Shown here: in pieces, positions 1-9,723 of the stretch
Layout: every line of letters begins with the position of its first letter
How positions within the stretch are numbered: the stretch's first letter is position 1
Assembly: GCA_013697655.1 (NCBI GenBank)
Contig: JACCWK010000055.1
Location: forward strand, 1-64,000
From: Nitrosospira sp.
Lineage (GTDB): Bacteria > Pseudomonadota > Gammaproteobacteria > Burkholderiales > Nitrosomonadaceae
DNA length: 64,000 nt
Direction: 5' to 3'
Notes under the pieces: model-generated
Told to the model about the DNA's origin: nothing
Database searches by the model: none
The model's input: only the letters and a program-made list of their open reading frames with translations
Position numbers and translations under genes: made by a program

Positions 1-408
1 TCTTCCGGATCAAACGGCTTGCGTGCGGCACCGAGACGGAACATCGGGTCGTGACGTAGCGAATTGCTGTCATTGCCGTCCTCGTAACCGGAGGCAATTT
101 GGAAGACGCGCTGGGTCAGCACATCACGTACGAAGTGTTGGACGTAGCCTGGGTGACGGCGGTCATCAATTGCAGCGGCCAGTCATGGAATCAGGCCGAT
201 TTGTTGGTCAACACCACGAAGCAAAAGAGGTCCAAGGTCAGAGGACAACCCGCTGCCTTCAAAGTCAGCACGAATGGTAAAACCAGCGGAAGGGTCAAAA
301 CGAAGTTGGGATGGGGTAGAATTCGACATGGGTAGATTCCGTTTGTGTTTTACAAGTTACCGTCTAGACAACTGCAATTATATCAAATACTTACGATAGA
401 ATCTACCC
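1..408 (-). mobile_element. IS1380-family-like insertion sequence, left part cut by window edge; transposase N-terminus on minus strand from ATG 329..327
   Basis: Minus-strand translation MSNSTPSQLRFDPSAGFTIRADFEGSGLSSDLGPLLLRGVDQQIGLIP*LAAAIDDRRHPGYVQHFVRDVLTQRVFQIASGYEDGNDSNSLRHDPMFRLGAARKPFDPE matches the recalled IS1380 transposase N-terminus. In-frame TGA at 185..183. The right boundary at 408 is a guess from the inverted repeat. Confidence 0.75.
330..408. repeat. 10-bp inverted repeat GGGTAGATTC (330-339) / GAATCTACCC (399-408), possibly related to the IS end
   Basis: Direct reading; perfect inverted repeat flanking about 60 bp between transposase start and cbbO. Confidence 0.6.
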
Positions 409-461
409 TTTTTATGCAAAATTCAGGATAGCTGTATTACAGCGATTGGTGGAGCAGGATC

Positions 462-2812
462 ATGGCGGTCGAACTCGAAAAGTATCAGGACATATTGGAC
501 GAGCTCGGGGAGCACGCCGGCGAGGTGCTGCGCGCCTCCTGGGGCGAGGCGGCGCGGGTGTTCAGCCCGCGCGGACTGGAAAACCACTACCTGAAAGGTG
601 CGGTTAGCCTGAAGTCGCTGGGGCGCGGCACGGATCTCGTCGTGTCGTTTATCCAGAGAGCGCCTGCTGTTGCGCGCGAGTTGGGCGAGGACGCGGTGAG
701 CGACCTGCTCGCCGCAGCGATCAAAATGTATTCCAAAACCAGCGCTGCAGTCATCGCTGCGATTTTTTCCACCAGCCCGGTGGCGGCTGCGCGGTTGGGC
801 GACCCGGAGTTGTTTCGTGGCTATCTGCACCTGCTCGACACGCTGCTGGCGCAGGCGCCGCGTGGCGTGCGCCCGATGCTGGACCACCTCAGCACCCTGC
901 TCGGCCAACTCACCTTGGGCGGCTTGCGGCGCTGGGCACTGTGGGGTGCGCAGGCGCACAAGACCAACTTTGACGGCCAGCAGAAGTATTTCAGCCTGGA
1001 AAGCCCGGAATCCATCGGTGTGCTGCAAAAGGAGCGCAAGGGTACGCTGTTCATCGACGTGCAGCGCCGCATCGGCATGTATTTGCGTGCGCTGTGGGGG
1101 CGCGACTTCTTCATGCGCCCGACCAGCGGCGACTTCGAGCAGCGCGAAGGCTACCGGTCCTACATCGAGGGCTACATCATCCATTTCCCCGACGCCTACG
1201 ATGACTTTGTATCCCCCACGCCGGCCGGCGCGGAAACGCGCATCCCCGGCATCGAGTTGTATCGCGCCAGCGCCGCCCATGCCGCCTGCCATCAGGTGTA
1301 CACCACCAGGCAGTTCGACAGTATCGGGCTGTCTTCCCTGCAGATGGCGCTCACCGGGCTGATCGAGGATGCGCGGGTGGAGGCGCTGGCGCTGGCGAAG
1401 TTCCCCGGTCTGATGCATACCTGGCTGCCCCTGCATACCGCCACACCGCAGTCGGGCGATGGCGCCGCCGCGTTGATGGCACGGCTGGCGCGCGCGCTTC
1501 TGGATGGGCAATACCGCGACGATCATCCGTGGGTGGCGCTGGGTTGCTGCCTGTTCCGGGAGCGGCAGGCGCAGCCGGACGTGGCCGCGTGGGTGCGCGA
1601 CATCGGCCTGGTCTCGCGGACGAACTGCTTGCGCTGGGGGTGAATTACAGCCCGTCTGCCGACGTGGCGGACATCCCCTATCGCGACGACAACCGCTACA
1701 TGTGGGAATTCGAGGACGTGATGGAGGCCGGCCAGGTGGTGGCGGGCGTGACCGTGCAGCAGGTGCGCAAATACGCCAGCTTGATGGAAATGGTGAACAC
1801 GATTGACGTGCCCGGCGCGGGCGACGACGCCGGGGAAACCTGGATCCTGCCCACCGAGTTTTACCGCGACGAGGAAACCACCAGCCTGAACCAGCAGGAA
1901 GGCCGCGAGCCGCCGCCTCAACCTTACCACTACGCGGAGTGGGACTACCAGATGCAGCTGGAGCGGCCGGACTGGTGCACGGTGCTGGAAAAGCGCGCCA
2001 AGTCCGGCGATGTGGAAATGATTGAAAACATCGTGGTCAAGCACAAACCCATCATCGGCCGGCTCAAGTTACTGATCGAAGCCATGCAGCCCCAGGGCGT
2101 GCAGCGCCTACGCAAGCAGGAGGACGGCGACGAGATCGATCTGAACGCCGCGGTGCGCGCCATGATCGAGATGCGCATGGGCGAGCAGCCCGACCCGCGC
2201 ATCATGATGCGCAACGTGCGCCGCGTGCGCGATCTGTCGGTGCTGTTGCTGATCGACCTGTCAGAATCTACCAATGACCCGGTGCTGGGTTCGGAAAGCA
2301 CGGTGTTGCAACTGGCGCGCGAAGCCACGGTGCTGCTCGCCGATGCGCTCGACAAGATCGGCGACCCGTTCGCCATCCACGGTTTCGATTCCAACGGCCG
2401 CCACGACGTGGAGTATTTCCGCTACAAGGATTTCGATGCGCCCTACAACGACAAGGCCAAGGCGCGCCTGGCCGGCATGAGCGGCCAGTTGTCCACGCGC
2501 ATGGGCGCGGCGATGCGCCACGCAGGCTCGATTCTGAAACGCCAGCCCAGCAGCAAAAAGCTGCTGCTGGTGGTCACCGACGGCGAACCCGCCGACAACG
2601 ACGTGCGTGATCCGCAATACCTGCGTTACGACGCCAGGAAAGCGGTGGAAGAACTGACGCGCAACGGTATCGCCACCTATTGCCTGAGCCTTGATCCCCG
2701 AGCCGACCAGTACGTATCGCGTATTTTTGGCGCGAAGAACTACATGGTGGTGGATCACGTGCAGCGCTTGCCGGAGAAACTGCCCCTGCTCTACATGGGA
2801 TTGACGCGATGA
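462..2812 (+). pseudogene. cbbO: CbbO-type RuBisCO activase subunit (VWA domain), single frameshift between ~1590 and 1625
   Basis: ORF 462..1643 and ORF 1529..2812 are the N- and C-terminal halves of one protein; C half has VWA motif LLLIDLSEST. Confidence 0.85.
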
Positions 2813-2837
2813 AACCGAAAGCACCAAGGAGGACAGG

Positions 2838-3803
2838 ATGCCTTTAGTCGATATGACGGACATGTTGCACCACGCTTATCGCCACGGCTACGCGGTAGGC
2901 GCCTTCGGCGTGGCTGGCTGGGATATCCTGGAGGGAGCGTGCCGAACATCTGCGCGCGCCCATCATCCTGAGCCTATCCAAATCGTATCCCGGAACAGGC
3001 AGCATCGAATCTTTGGCCAAGGCCGTGATCGAAATGGGCCAGCGCGCCGCGATCCCGGTGACGTTCCAGGTCGAGGTGGACAACGATCCCCAACCGGCGG
3101 AAGAAGCGATTGGCATGGGGTGCGGTGCAGTGGTGTTCAACGCATCGTCCCGCCCGCTGCCGGAAAACGCTGCGCTGACAAAAAAGGTGGCCAGTCTGGC
3201 TGCTCCACGCGGCGTACTGGTCGTGGGCCAATTGGGTCAATTGGAGAGCGTGCAACCCGGTGATGCTGCGGAGTCCGCCACGGGCGGCTCGACTTCTCCG
3301 CTCGAAGCCAAATATTACGTCGAGCGAACCGGGGTAGGTTGCCTGGCGGTATCGGTGAGCAGGATGAACAGCGGAGGCCCCAAGCACGATTTTCCCGTCT
3401 CTCGAAAATCAACCAAGCCGCAGGCATTCCGCTGGGGATTCACGGCAGCACGGGCTTCACCGACGATCAACTTCGGCGCATGATCCACTTCGGAGCAGCC
3501 AAGATCAATAACTGCGAGCCACTGTTTGAGGTTGCCGCGCGGCGTATACGGGAAAATACGCTGACCCCCGACGGAGGCTATGCTGCCCTTGTGGAGGGGG
3601 TGCGGGAAGCAATCCGCCTCGAGGCGGAGCGCTGCATCAGTATCTGGGGCTGCGGCGGCCGCTCGGCGGAAGTTCTGATGCAGTGCCGCACTTGGGTTCC
3701 CGCTGCTATGAGTTCGGAGCGCGACCCCGCCGAAGCGGGTGCTGCCGGGTCATGCCGCGGCGAAGAAAACACGAAAGAGATGTTCGCAAGGTCGCGTCCG
3801 TGA
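2838..3803 (+). pseudogene. Class II fructose-bisphosphate/ketose-bisphosphate aldolase-like gene with two frameshifts
   Basis: Three overlapping ORFs (2838..3263, 3013..3483, 3339..3803) give one continuous aldolase-like protein (MPLVDMTDMLHHAYRHGYAVGAFGVAGWDILEG...IPLGIHGSTGFTDDQLRRMIHFGAAKIN...). Confidence 0.75.
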
Positions 3804-4020
3804 TACCCCACACAATCCCGGAAGACGACATACAAGTTGCCGTGGCACTGCTGCGGGCGGGCGAGACGGTGGCTTTTCCCACGGAGACGGTTTACGGACT
3901 GGGGGCGGATGCCGCCAACCCCGCTGGCGGTGCGACGGGTTTTCGAGATCAAGGGCCGGCCGGACTATCATCCTCTGATCGTTCATATCGCCGATGCTTC
4001 CCAATTGGATTTGTGGGCGC
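3800..4020 (+). pseudogene. Sua5/YrdC/TsaC (threonylcarbamoyl-AMP synthase) N-terminal fragment with internal frameshift
   Basis: [27 protein letters not shown] then, in another frame, [34 protein letters not shown]; rest of gene absent. Confidence 0.8.
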
Positions 4021-4309
4021 AGCCCATCTGCCGGGTATGCTGGCGGCCAAAACCACCGTTCCTGTGCTCGGCGTGCCGGTTCCATCGAAATATCTGAAGG
4101 GGATGGATTCTCTCCTTTCCATCGTGCAGATGCCGAAGGGGGTGCCAGTCGCGGCCTTTGCCATCGGCGAGCCCGGAGCGGCCAACGCCGGATTGTTTGC
4201 GGCTGCGCTGTTGGCGTTGCATGACCCGCAAGTGGCACAGCGTCTGCATGCGTTTCGTCAAACTCAAACGGAGGCGGTAATGGGCATGACCCTGCCGCAG
4301 CCCGCATGA
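4013..4309 (+). pseudogene. purE: PurE (N5-CAIR mutase) C-terminal fragment
   Basis: [73 protein letters not shown]-terminal half missing. Confidence 0.85.
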
Positions 4310-4686
4310 TACTGCCGGGCGCCAAGCTGGGCATCCTGGGGGGCGGACAGCTGGGCCGCATGTTCGTCGTGGCCGTACGCACGATGGGGTACAAGGTGAT
4401 CGTGCTCGATCCGGACCAGGACAGTCCGGCTGCGCAACTGGCTAATCGGCATATCCACGCCAGCTACACGGATGGCCCCGCGCTGGATAGTCTTGCGCGG
4501 GAGTGTGCGGCGATTACCACCGAATTTGAAAATGTTCCAGCCGAATCCCTTGAGCGCCTGGCTGGACTTCGTCCTGTCAGGCCATCCGGCGCAGCGGTGG
4601 CGGTGGCACAGGATCGCATTCGCGAAAAGCGGTTTCTTCAGGCGAACGGCTTCGAAACGGCCCGCTTCGCTGTGGTGGAGGCTTTA
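4306..4686 (+). pseudogene. purK: PurK (N5-CAIR synthetase) N-terminal fragment
   Basis: [47 protein letters not shown]...VRPSGAAVAVAQDRIREKRFLQANGFETARFAVVEA, then ends at a junction. Confidence 0.85.
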
Positions 4687-5986
4687 CTGGACCGGTGAAT
4701 AGCAGGCCTACAGTACGGATCGCGTAAGCGGTGCTGATTAGAATGGCCAGACTGAAAAATACCATCAAGCCGCCCCATTGCTGGAAGCCGCCGACCATCG
4801 CATGTAGTTCCGCCACCGCCCCGACTGTCCCTGGCATGCCCATCGCAGCAAGCAATGTTATGGTGGTAAAGAATGCAAAACGCGGCATTACCTGAACCAG
4901 TGAGCTGTAATCCTGAATGTTGCGGGTATGGGTTCGATCATAAAGCAGACCCACGACCAGAAATAGAGCACCAGCAATCAGCCCGTGAGCGCTCATCTGC
5001 AAGACCGTTCCAATGAGGCCGGTCTCATTTAATGTAGAAATTCCCAATAAGACAATGCCCATGTGACTGATCGAAGAATAGGCGACCATGGCCTTAAGAT
5101 CACTCTGCCGCCAAGCCAGCAAACCGCCATAGATCATGCCGAACAACGCCAGAAAAACTAGTAGCGATTGCAAAGTCTGGGCAGCTGCCGGCAAGATGAC
5201 CACTACTCGCAATAAACCATAGGCCCCCATTTTCAGCAAAATCCCGGATAGCAAGATGCTAACCGGGCTGGGAGCTTCGACATGCGCCAGCGGCAGCCAG
5301 CCGTGGAGCGGAAAAATGGGCATCTTGACACCGAAACCTATCAAAAAACCCAGAAATGCCCAGACTTGCTGATCCCTGGGCATTGTTTCGGACACATGGG
5401 TCATTGCACTCATGAGAGAGACATGTTCTGGAACATACTGGTAGATCGCAATCAGGCTGACCAGCATAAATACCGAACCGCCCATGATATACAGAACAAA
5501 ATTAAGACTTGCTGTCTGTCGCCTTTTGCCGCCCCACCTGTCTATCAGAAAAAACATTGGGATTAAGGTGATTTCCCAGAAAATATAGAAGAGAGACCAG
5601 TCCTGAGCCAGAAACACGCCCAGCATGCCGAATTCCGTCAACAGTATGCTGATGTGATAACCTTTGACACCGTTGGTGATGCTGGAAGAAGCGAGTAGCG
5701 CTATTGAAGTGAGCAGTGTTGCCAGAGCCACCATAGGCATAGACAGGCCGTCAACGCCTAACGCATAAGCGCTGCTGACTTTGGGGTTAATCGAGAAATA
5801 CTCGTTGAACTGCAGGCCGGCATTGTGTTGATCAAAAATAAACAGCAGGTAGCAGGCAAGCAGGAAAGTGATGGCGGCGAATAGATTGCCGAGATTACGG
5901 GATGCATCTGCGTCACGGCCGGCGATCAGGGTCAATAATAAGGCACCGATCGCAGGAGTCCAGAGAATCGCACTTAGAATCCCCAT
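4686..5986 (-). pseudogene. NuoM/NdhD-like proton-pumping subunit, C-terminally truncated
   Basis: ORF 4577..5986 (-) is NuoM-like up to RTVGLLFTGPVK; the remaining residues are antisense of the purK fragment. Confidence 0.85.
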
Positions 5987-6125
5987 TTGTTGGTTTTAAC
6001 AAACTCCCTTTTCTAGTTTTAATTGTTATGGAATATTATTTATACAAAATAATATGGGACTAGTGTCATGGATTTAATAAAGAAGCGCAACTTTTTTCTT
6101 TGAAATATCGAAATTATCTAAGGCG

Positions 6126-6164
6126 TTCACAAATTCATCACAGATACGAAATACTTTCTTCACA
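6126..6164 (-). promoter_or_regulatory. Array A: TTCACA-type motif at 6126, 6137, (6148 degenerate), 6159; 11-bp period
   Basis: Direct reading: TTCACA 6126-6131, ATCACA 6137-6142, TTCACA 6159-6164; 140-180 bp upstream of the nuoM-like start. Confidence 0.55.
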
Positions 6165-6701
6165 TTTGATGTGTTAATTTTCGTTCAACAGATAATTCAA
6201 ATCCTTTATAACGAAATAGATTCTAAAATATATATAAAAATTCGTTTATATTCACTTGGTTGTAATAGTAAAGGCTGAGCATATAATTTGGACAAGAGAT
6301 TTAATCCAGACCCGTCCTGATCAAACTCAGCAAGGGTGGAGAAGACCGTTTCATCAGGTCGGAGCTTTTATAAATGCAGAGCTATATGACAAATAGTTAT
6401 GGCAGAGGATTATTGTCGCACACTATTGATTCCATTTCTATTTGGAAAGATGATTATTTGTCTTCGAAGAAAATATGACAAGAATGTTTTTCAGAAGAAA
6501 AACTCCCGGCTGGGGATAATATCGGTGAAAAGTGCATTGTTGTCATCGGGATTAAAAGGCATGCAGTGGAAAAAAAACGGATTGAGGCTGTAAAAAGTTC
6601 GCTCGGGCCTCTTTATAGGGGTGGGAGCGGGCTGTAGGGCACTTTTCGGTAGCGATAATAGATCGGGGTAACGTCAAGTACATTCAGGGGAGGACAGTTT
6701 C

Positions 6702-6806
6702 ATGAAGTTCCACAAGAGGATTAAGCAACCCAAGGGATCCTGCAGCACAGCGCTGGCAACATCGCGCGAATCTTTACGACAATTAATAATCACAATAGGG
6801 AGATGA
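6702..6806 (+). CDS. Candidate 34-aa small ORF immediately upstream of sbtA
   Basis: AGGGGAGGA ribosome-binding-like sequence then ATG; MKFHKRIKQPKGSCSTALATSRESLRQLIITIGR*; stop 4 bp before sbtA ATG. Confidence 0.35.
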   Translation: MKFHKRIKQPKGSCSTALATSRESLRQLIITIGR

Positions 6807-6810
6807 CACA

Positions 6811-7761
6811 ATGGCTACCATACAACCTGTAGTGCTATTTTTCATCTTGGGGGTTTTAGCCGGCGTGCTGAAATCCGACCTCAAGATACCCGAAGCTTTA
6901 TATAAGAGCCTTAGCATCTTCCTGCTGATCGCCATCGGTTTCAAGGGTGGGGTGTCGATGGCCAAGTACGAGGTCATGGAAGTGCTGCCCATCGCCCTGT
7001 CGATGGTTGTGCTGGCGGCGCTGGTACCGCTGACGGCCTATCCCATATTGAAGAAACTGGGGAAATTTAATCAGGCCGATTCCGGCGCTATCGCCGCCCA
7101 CTACGGTTCGGTGAGTGCGGTGACTTTTGCCGTGGGCATTGCCTTCCTGGATGGCATCAAGGAGACGTCCGAAGGCTACATGGTCCTCATCATGGCGCTG
7201 ATGGAGATACCGGCGCTGGTGACCGGCACGATCCTGGCGCGGCGCGGTGCTTCGGGCACCACCCAGTGGGGCAAGCTGATGCATGAGATCCTTACCGGCA
7301 CGAGTATTTTTCTCATGGTTGGCGGGGTCATCGTCGGTTACTACGCTGGAGTGGTAAAACTTGTCTCGCCTTTGGACAAGATGTTCATGGACCTGTTCAT
7401 GGGGGTGCTGGCCTTGTTCCTGCTGGAAATGGGCTTGCTGGCATCAGCGCGGTTAGGAGCAATCAGGGCAAAAGGCCCGTTTCTGCTCGCGTTCGGCATA
7501 CTGTTCCCATTAACAGCCGGGTTCTTCGGCGCATTTCTGGGTGCTATATTTCAGTTATCCGTCGGCGGCACCATGATGCTGGCCGTGCTGTATGCCAGTT
7601 GTTCCTACATCGCGGCTCCCGCGGCCATGCGCATCGCGGTGCCGGAAGCGGATCCGGCGGTATCGATCGGTGCTTCCCTGGGGGTGACCTTCCCGTTTAA
7701 CATATTCATCGGAGTACCGATCTACTATGAGATGGCGAAATTCTTCAAGGCAGCGTTTTAA
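6811..7761 (+). CDS. sbtA: SbtA-type sodium-dependent bicarbonate transporter
   Basis: Membrane protein with SbtA-like sequence (LYKSLSIFLLIAIGFKGGVSMAKY...IAAHYGSVSAVTFAVGIAFLDG...YIAAPAAMRIAVPEADPAVSIGASLGVTFPFNI). Confidence 0.9.
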   Translation: MATIQPVVLFFILGVLAGVLKSDLKIPEALYKSLSIFLLIAIGFKGGVSMAKYEVMEVLPIALSMVVLAALVPLTAYPILKKLGKFNQADSGAIAAHYGSVSAVTFAVGIAFLDGIKETSEGYMVLIMALMEIPALVTGTILARRGASGTTQWGKLMHEILTGTSIFLMVGGVIVGYYAGVVKLVSPLDKMFMDLFMGVLALFLLEMGLLASARLGAIRAKGPFLLAFGILFPLTAGFFGAFLGAIFQLSVGGTMMLAVLYASCSYIAAPAAMRIAVPEADPAVSIGASLGVTFPFNIFIGVPIYYEMAKFFKAAF

Positions 7762-7792
7762 AGCATTGGCATAATCGGCGCAAAAACGATGG

Positions 7793-7850
7793 ACGTACTA
7801 TCATTACGGAATGGTATTAGAAAAGCACGTTGTCCGGGAAGATAGTACGT
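7793..7850. repeat. Inverted repeat ACGTACTATC (7793-7802) / GATAGTACGT (7841-7850) followed by T-run
   Basis: Direct reading; lies 31 bp after sbtA stop, before sbtB-like gene. Confidence 0.6.
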
Positions 7851-7919
7851 TTTTGTAGCAAGCTACACCAATACCGGGTGGCGCGGTTATACGAAACACT
7901 TCACTACTAGGGGGAAACA

Positions 7920-8237
7920 ATGGATGCCACGATAGCAATGAAACGAATAGAAATCGTAATTGATGAGGAAAAGCTTGAAGAGCTGATAGCCTTAATGAAC
8001 CAGGTTGGAGTGCGCGGCTATACGTTCATCAAGCAAGCTGGCGGGCTTGGCTCGCGAGGTACGCGGCGCCCGGACGGTATTTTCTTTGAGGAACATAACG
8101 CCATGATGATCCTGGCTTGCCAGACGCCCCAGGCGCAAAAGGTTATCGATGTGCTTCGTCCCAAGCTAAAAGAGTTTGGTGGGATGTGCCTCGTCTCGGA
8201 TTGTTCCTGGGTAGAGGGGCCTGCGGCTTCATATTAA
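7920..8237 (+). CDS. PII-like signalling protein, probable SbtB
   Basis: 105 aa ferredoxin-like PII fold sequence (MKRIEIVIDEEKLEELIALMNQVGVRGYTFIKQAGGLGSRG...), directly downstream of sbtA. Confidence 0.75.
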   Translation: MDATIAMKRIEIVIDEEKLEELIALMNQVGVRGYTFIKQAGGLGSRGTRRPDGIFFEEHNAMMILACQTPQAQKVIDVLRPKLKEFGGMCLVSDCSWVEGPAASY

Positions 8238-8478
8238 ACCTGCCTTTGATAGGGTGGAGTTGTTTAGTTGGGTCGAACACATTTTCCAACTCATAAGCCA
8301 GCAACCTTGAGATAGCCGTATTTGTCAGGTTTGGGTTCCGGCTGTATTTTGTGGTCCTGGTTGCATGACTTATGGGTACTTATCTATGAGGTGGGTCATG
8401 CCGCAGCAGAGAATTTGTCAAAAGACAATGTTCGGTGTGGCATGGCGCTCTCGATAACCAACTTAATTTGAGCATGCG

Positions 8479-8970
8479 ATGGCGAGACCTGTAACGGGAC
8501 GGGAATTTGTAAAGGCCGCGAAGGAAAGAATCGCAACAGCTAAAACTGTTGATGCCTTACGCGCGGCTCAGGCACTGCTTTTGCCACTGGAATTTGGACT
8601 ATCGCTAGAACAGACGGCCACGATCATAGGCCTATCCAAGAGCCGCACAGGAAAATTGCGGACACGGTTCCAGCGTATCGAGATCGGTGTGGAACAGGTC
8701 AAAACAAAAAAAGGGCTTCGCAACCATGCGCGGATGAGCCTTGATGAAGAGGTAAAATTCCTCACCCCGTTTATTACACAGGCTCAAAATACTGGCGTCC
8801 TTCTAATTCCGGAGCTGAAAGCGGAGCTCGAACGAAGCATTGGCAGGTCGGTATCAACATCGACGGTTTATCAACTGCTTCGACGCCACGGATGGTCGAA
8901 ACTTGCACAACATCCAAAAACGGATATTGAGGTTATGCAGGCATGGAAGAGAATTGGTCAGAAGAAATAA
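8479..8970 (+). mobile_element. IS630-like transposase N-terminal (winged HTH) remnant, DDE half missing
   Basis: HTH/winged-helix sequence (SLEQTATIIGLSKSRTGKLRTRFQRI...SVSTSTVYQLLRRHGWSKL...); no catalytic half follows. Confidence 0.6.
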
Positions 8971-9116
8971 ACGCCCCTGTAAAAAAACGCAAGTATTCGT
9001 AATCATTGCCAGCAATCGCGCGCTGTGTATCGCCTCAAGTTCATTGCATCCATCTGCCCCAGTAGTCGTAATTTCCCCGAGCTATCTGATCCAAAATCGG
9101 CTGGACATGCGCCACC

Positions 9117-9144
9117 GTTAAAGCCTTTAATTAAAGGCTTTAAC
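9117..9144. repeat. 28-bp perfect palindrome GTTAAAGCCTTTAATTAAAGGCTTTAAC
   Basis: Direct reading. Confidence 0.8.
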
Positions 9145-9723
9145 GCCAACCCTTGCTCACGCGTTTCAACGGAACGCTATCTCTAAGTTCTCATCGGCCT
9201 CGCCTTCGCTAGTATCAAACATTCATCTCCCGCGTTGATTCACTCCAAGTTATGTGCCCTTCCGTTGTATGCGCTGCCATCGGGAAACAAGTAAGGTATG
9301 GTTTTTCGTCGTACAGATGGTGCTCGACGAAAACAAGATGGGTTGTTTGGTCGATCCCGGACCGGGCAATTGCCAACTCCATGTGATGCGGCAACTTCCT
9401 GGAACGACATGATCCTTGCGTGCCCGTTCTTGCATCGCTTTAACAGCAGCCAACGTTTTTACGTCCCATCATTAACGCACTTTATAAAACTATTAGGATT
9501 ACAACAGATGTTATCTAAGATAAAAAAACTTCACATTTAAAATATTTAGTTCTTACCCTTATTCAAACTTTACACTACAGAAAATGTTGACATTTCCTTA
9601 GACGAAATATAACAAGATACTGTATTGTATGAGTATATATAGTTATACATGAGCTTAAATCCCTATATATAACACGGGTAATTCACGCTCGCTTCGTCAA
9701 GGCTTTTCTATAATTCCATAAAC

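Noticed and set aside
423-1526. Long minus-strand ORF (367 aa) opposite cbbO
   Set aside because: High-GC antisense frame of a clear protein (CbbO); no recognisable domain.
2261-2863. 200-aa minus-strand ORF opposite the cbbO 3' end
   Set aside because: Antisense shadow of the VWA-domain coding frame.
3750-4394. 214-aa minus-strand ORF across sua5/purE
   Set aside because: Antisense low-complexity (Pro/Arg-rich) frame; the plus strand carries recognisable Sua5 and PurE segments.
6399-6593. 64-aa ORF upstream of sbtA
   Set aside because: AT-rich intergenic, no ribosome-binding site of note, composition not protein-like.
9250-9453. Minus-strand ORFs in the sbtB-sulP gap
   Set aside because: Several frames look partly protein-like (e.g. 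ELAIARSGIDQTTHLVFVEHHLYDEKPYLTCFPMAAHTTEGHITW) and may be a decayed gene, but I cannot identify a family.
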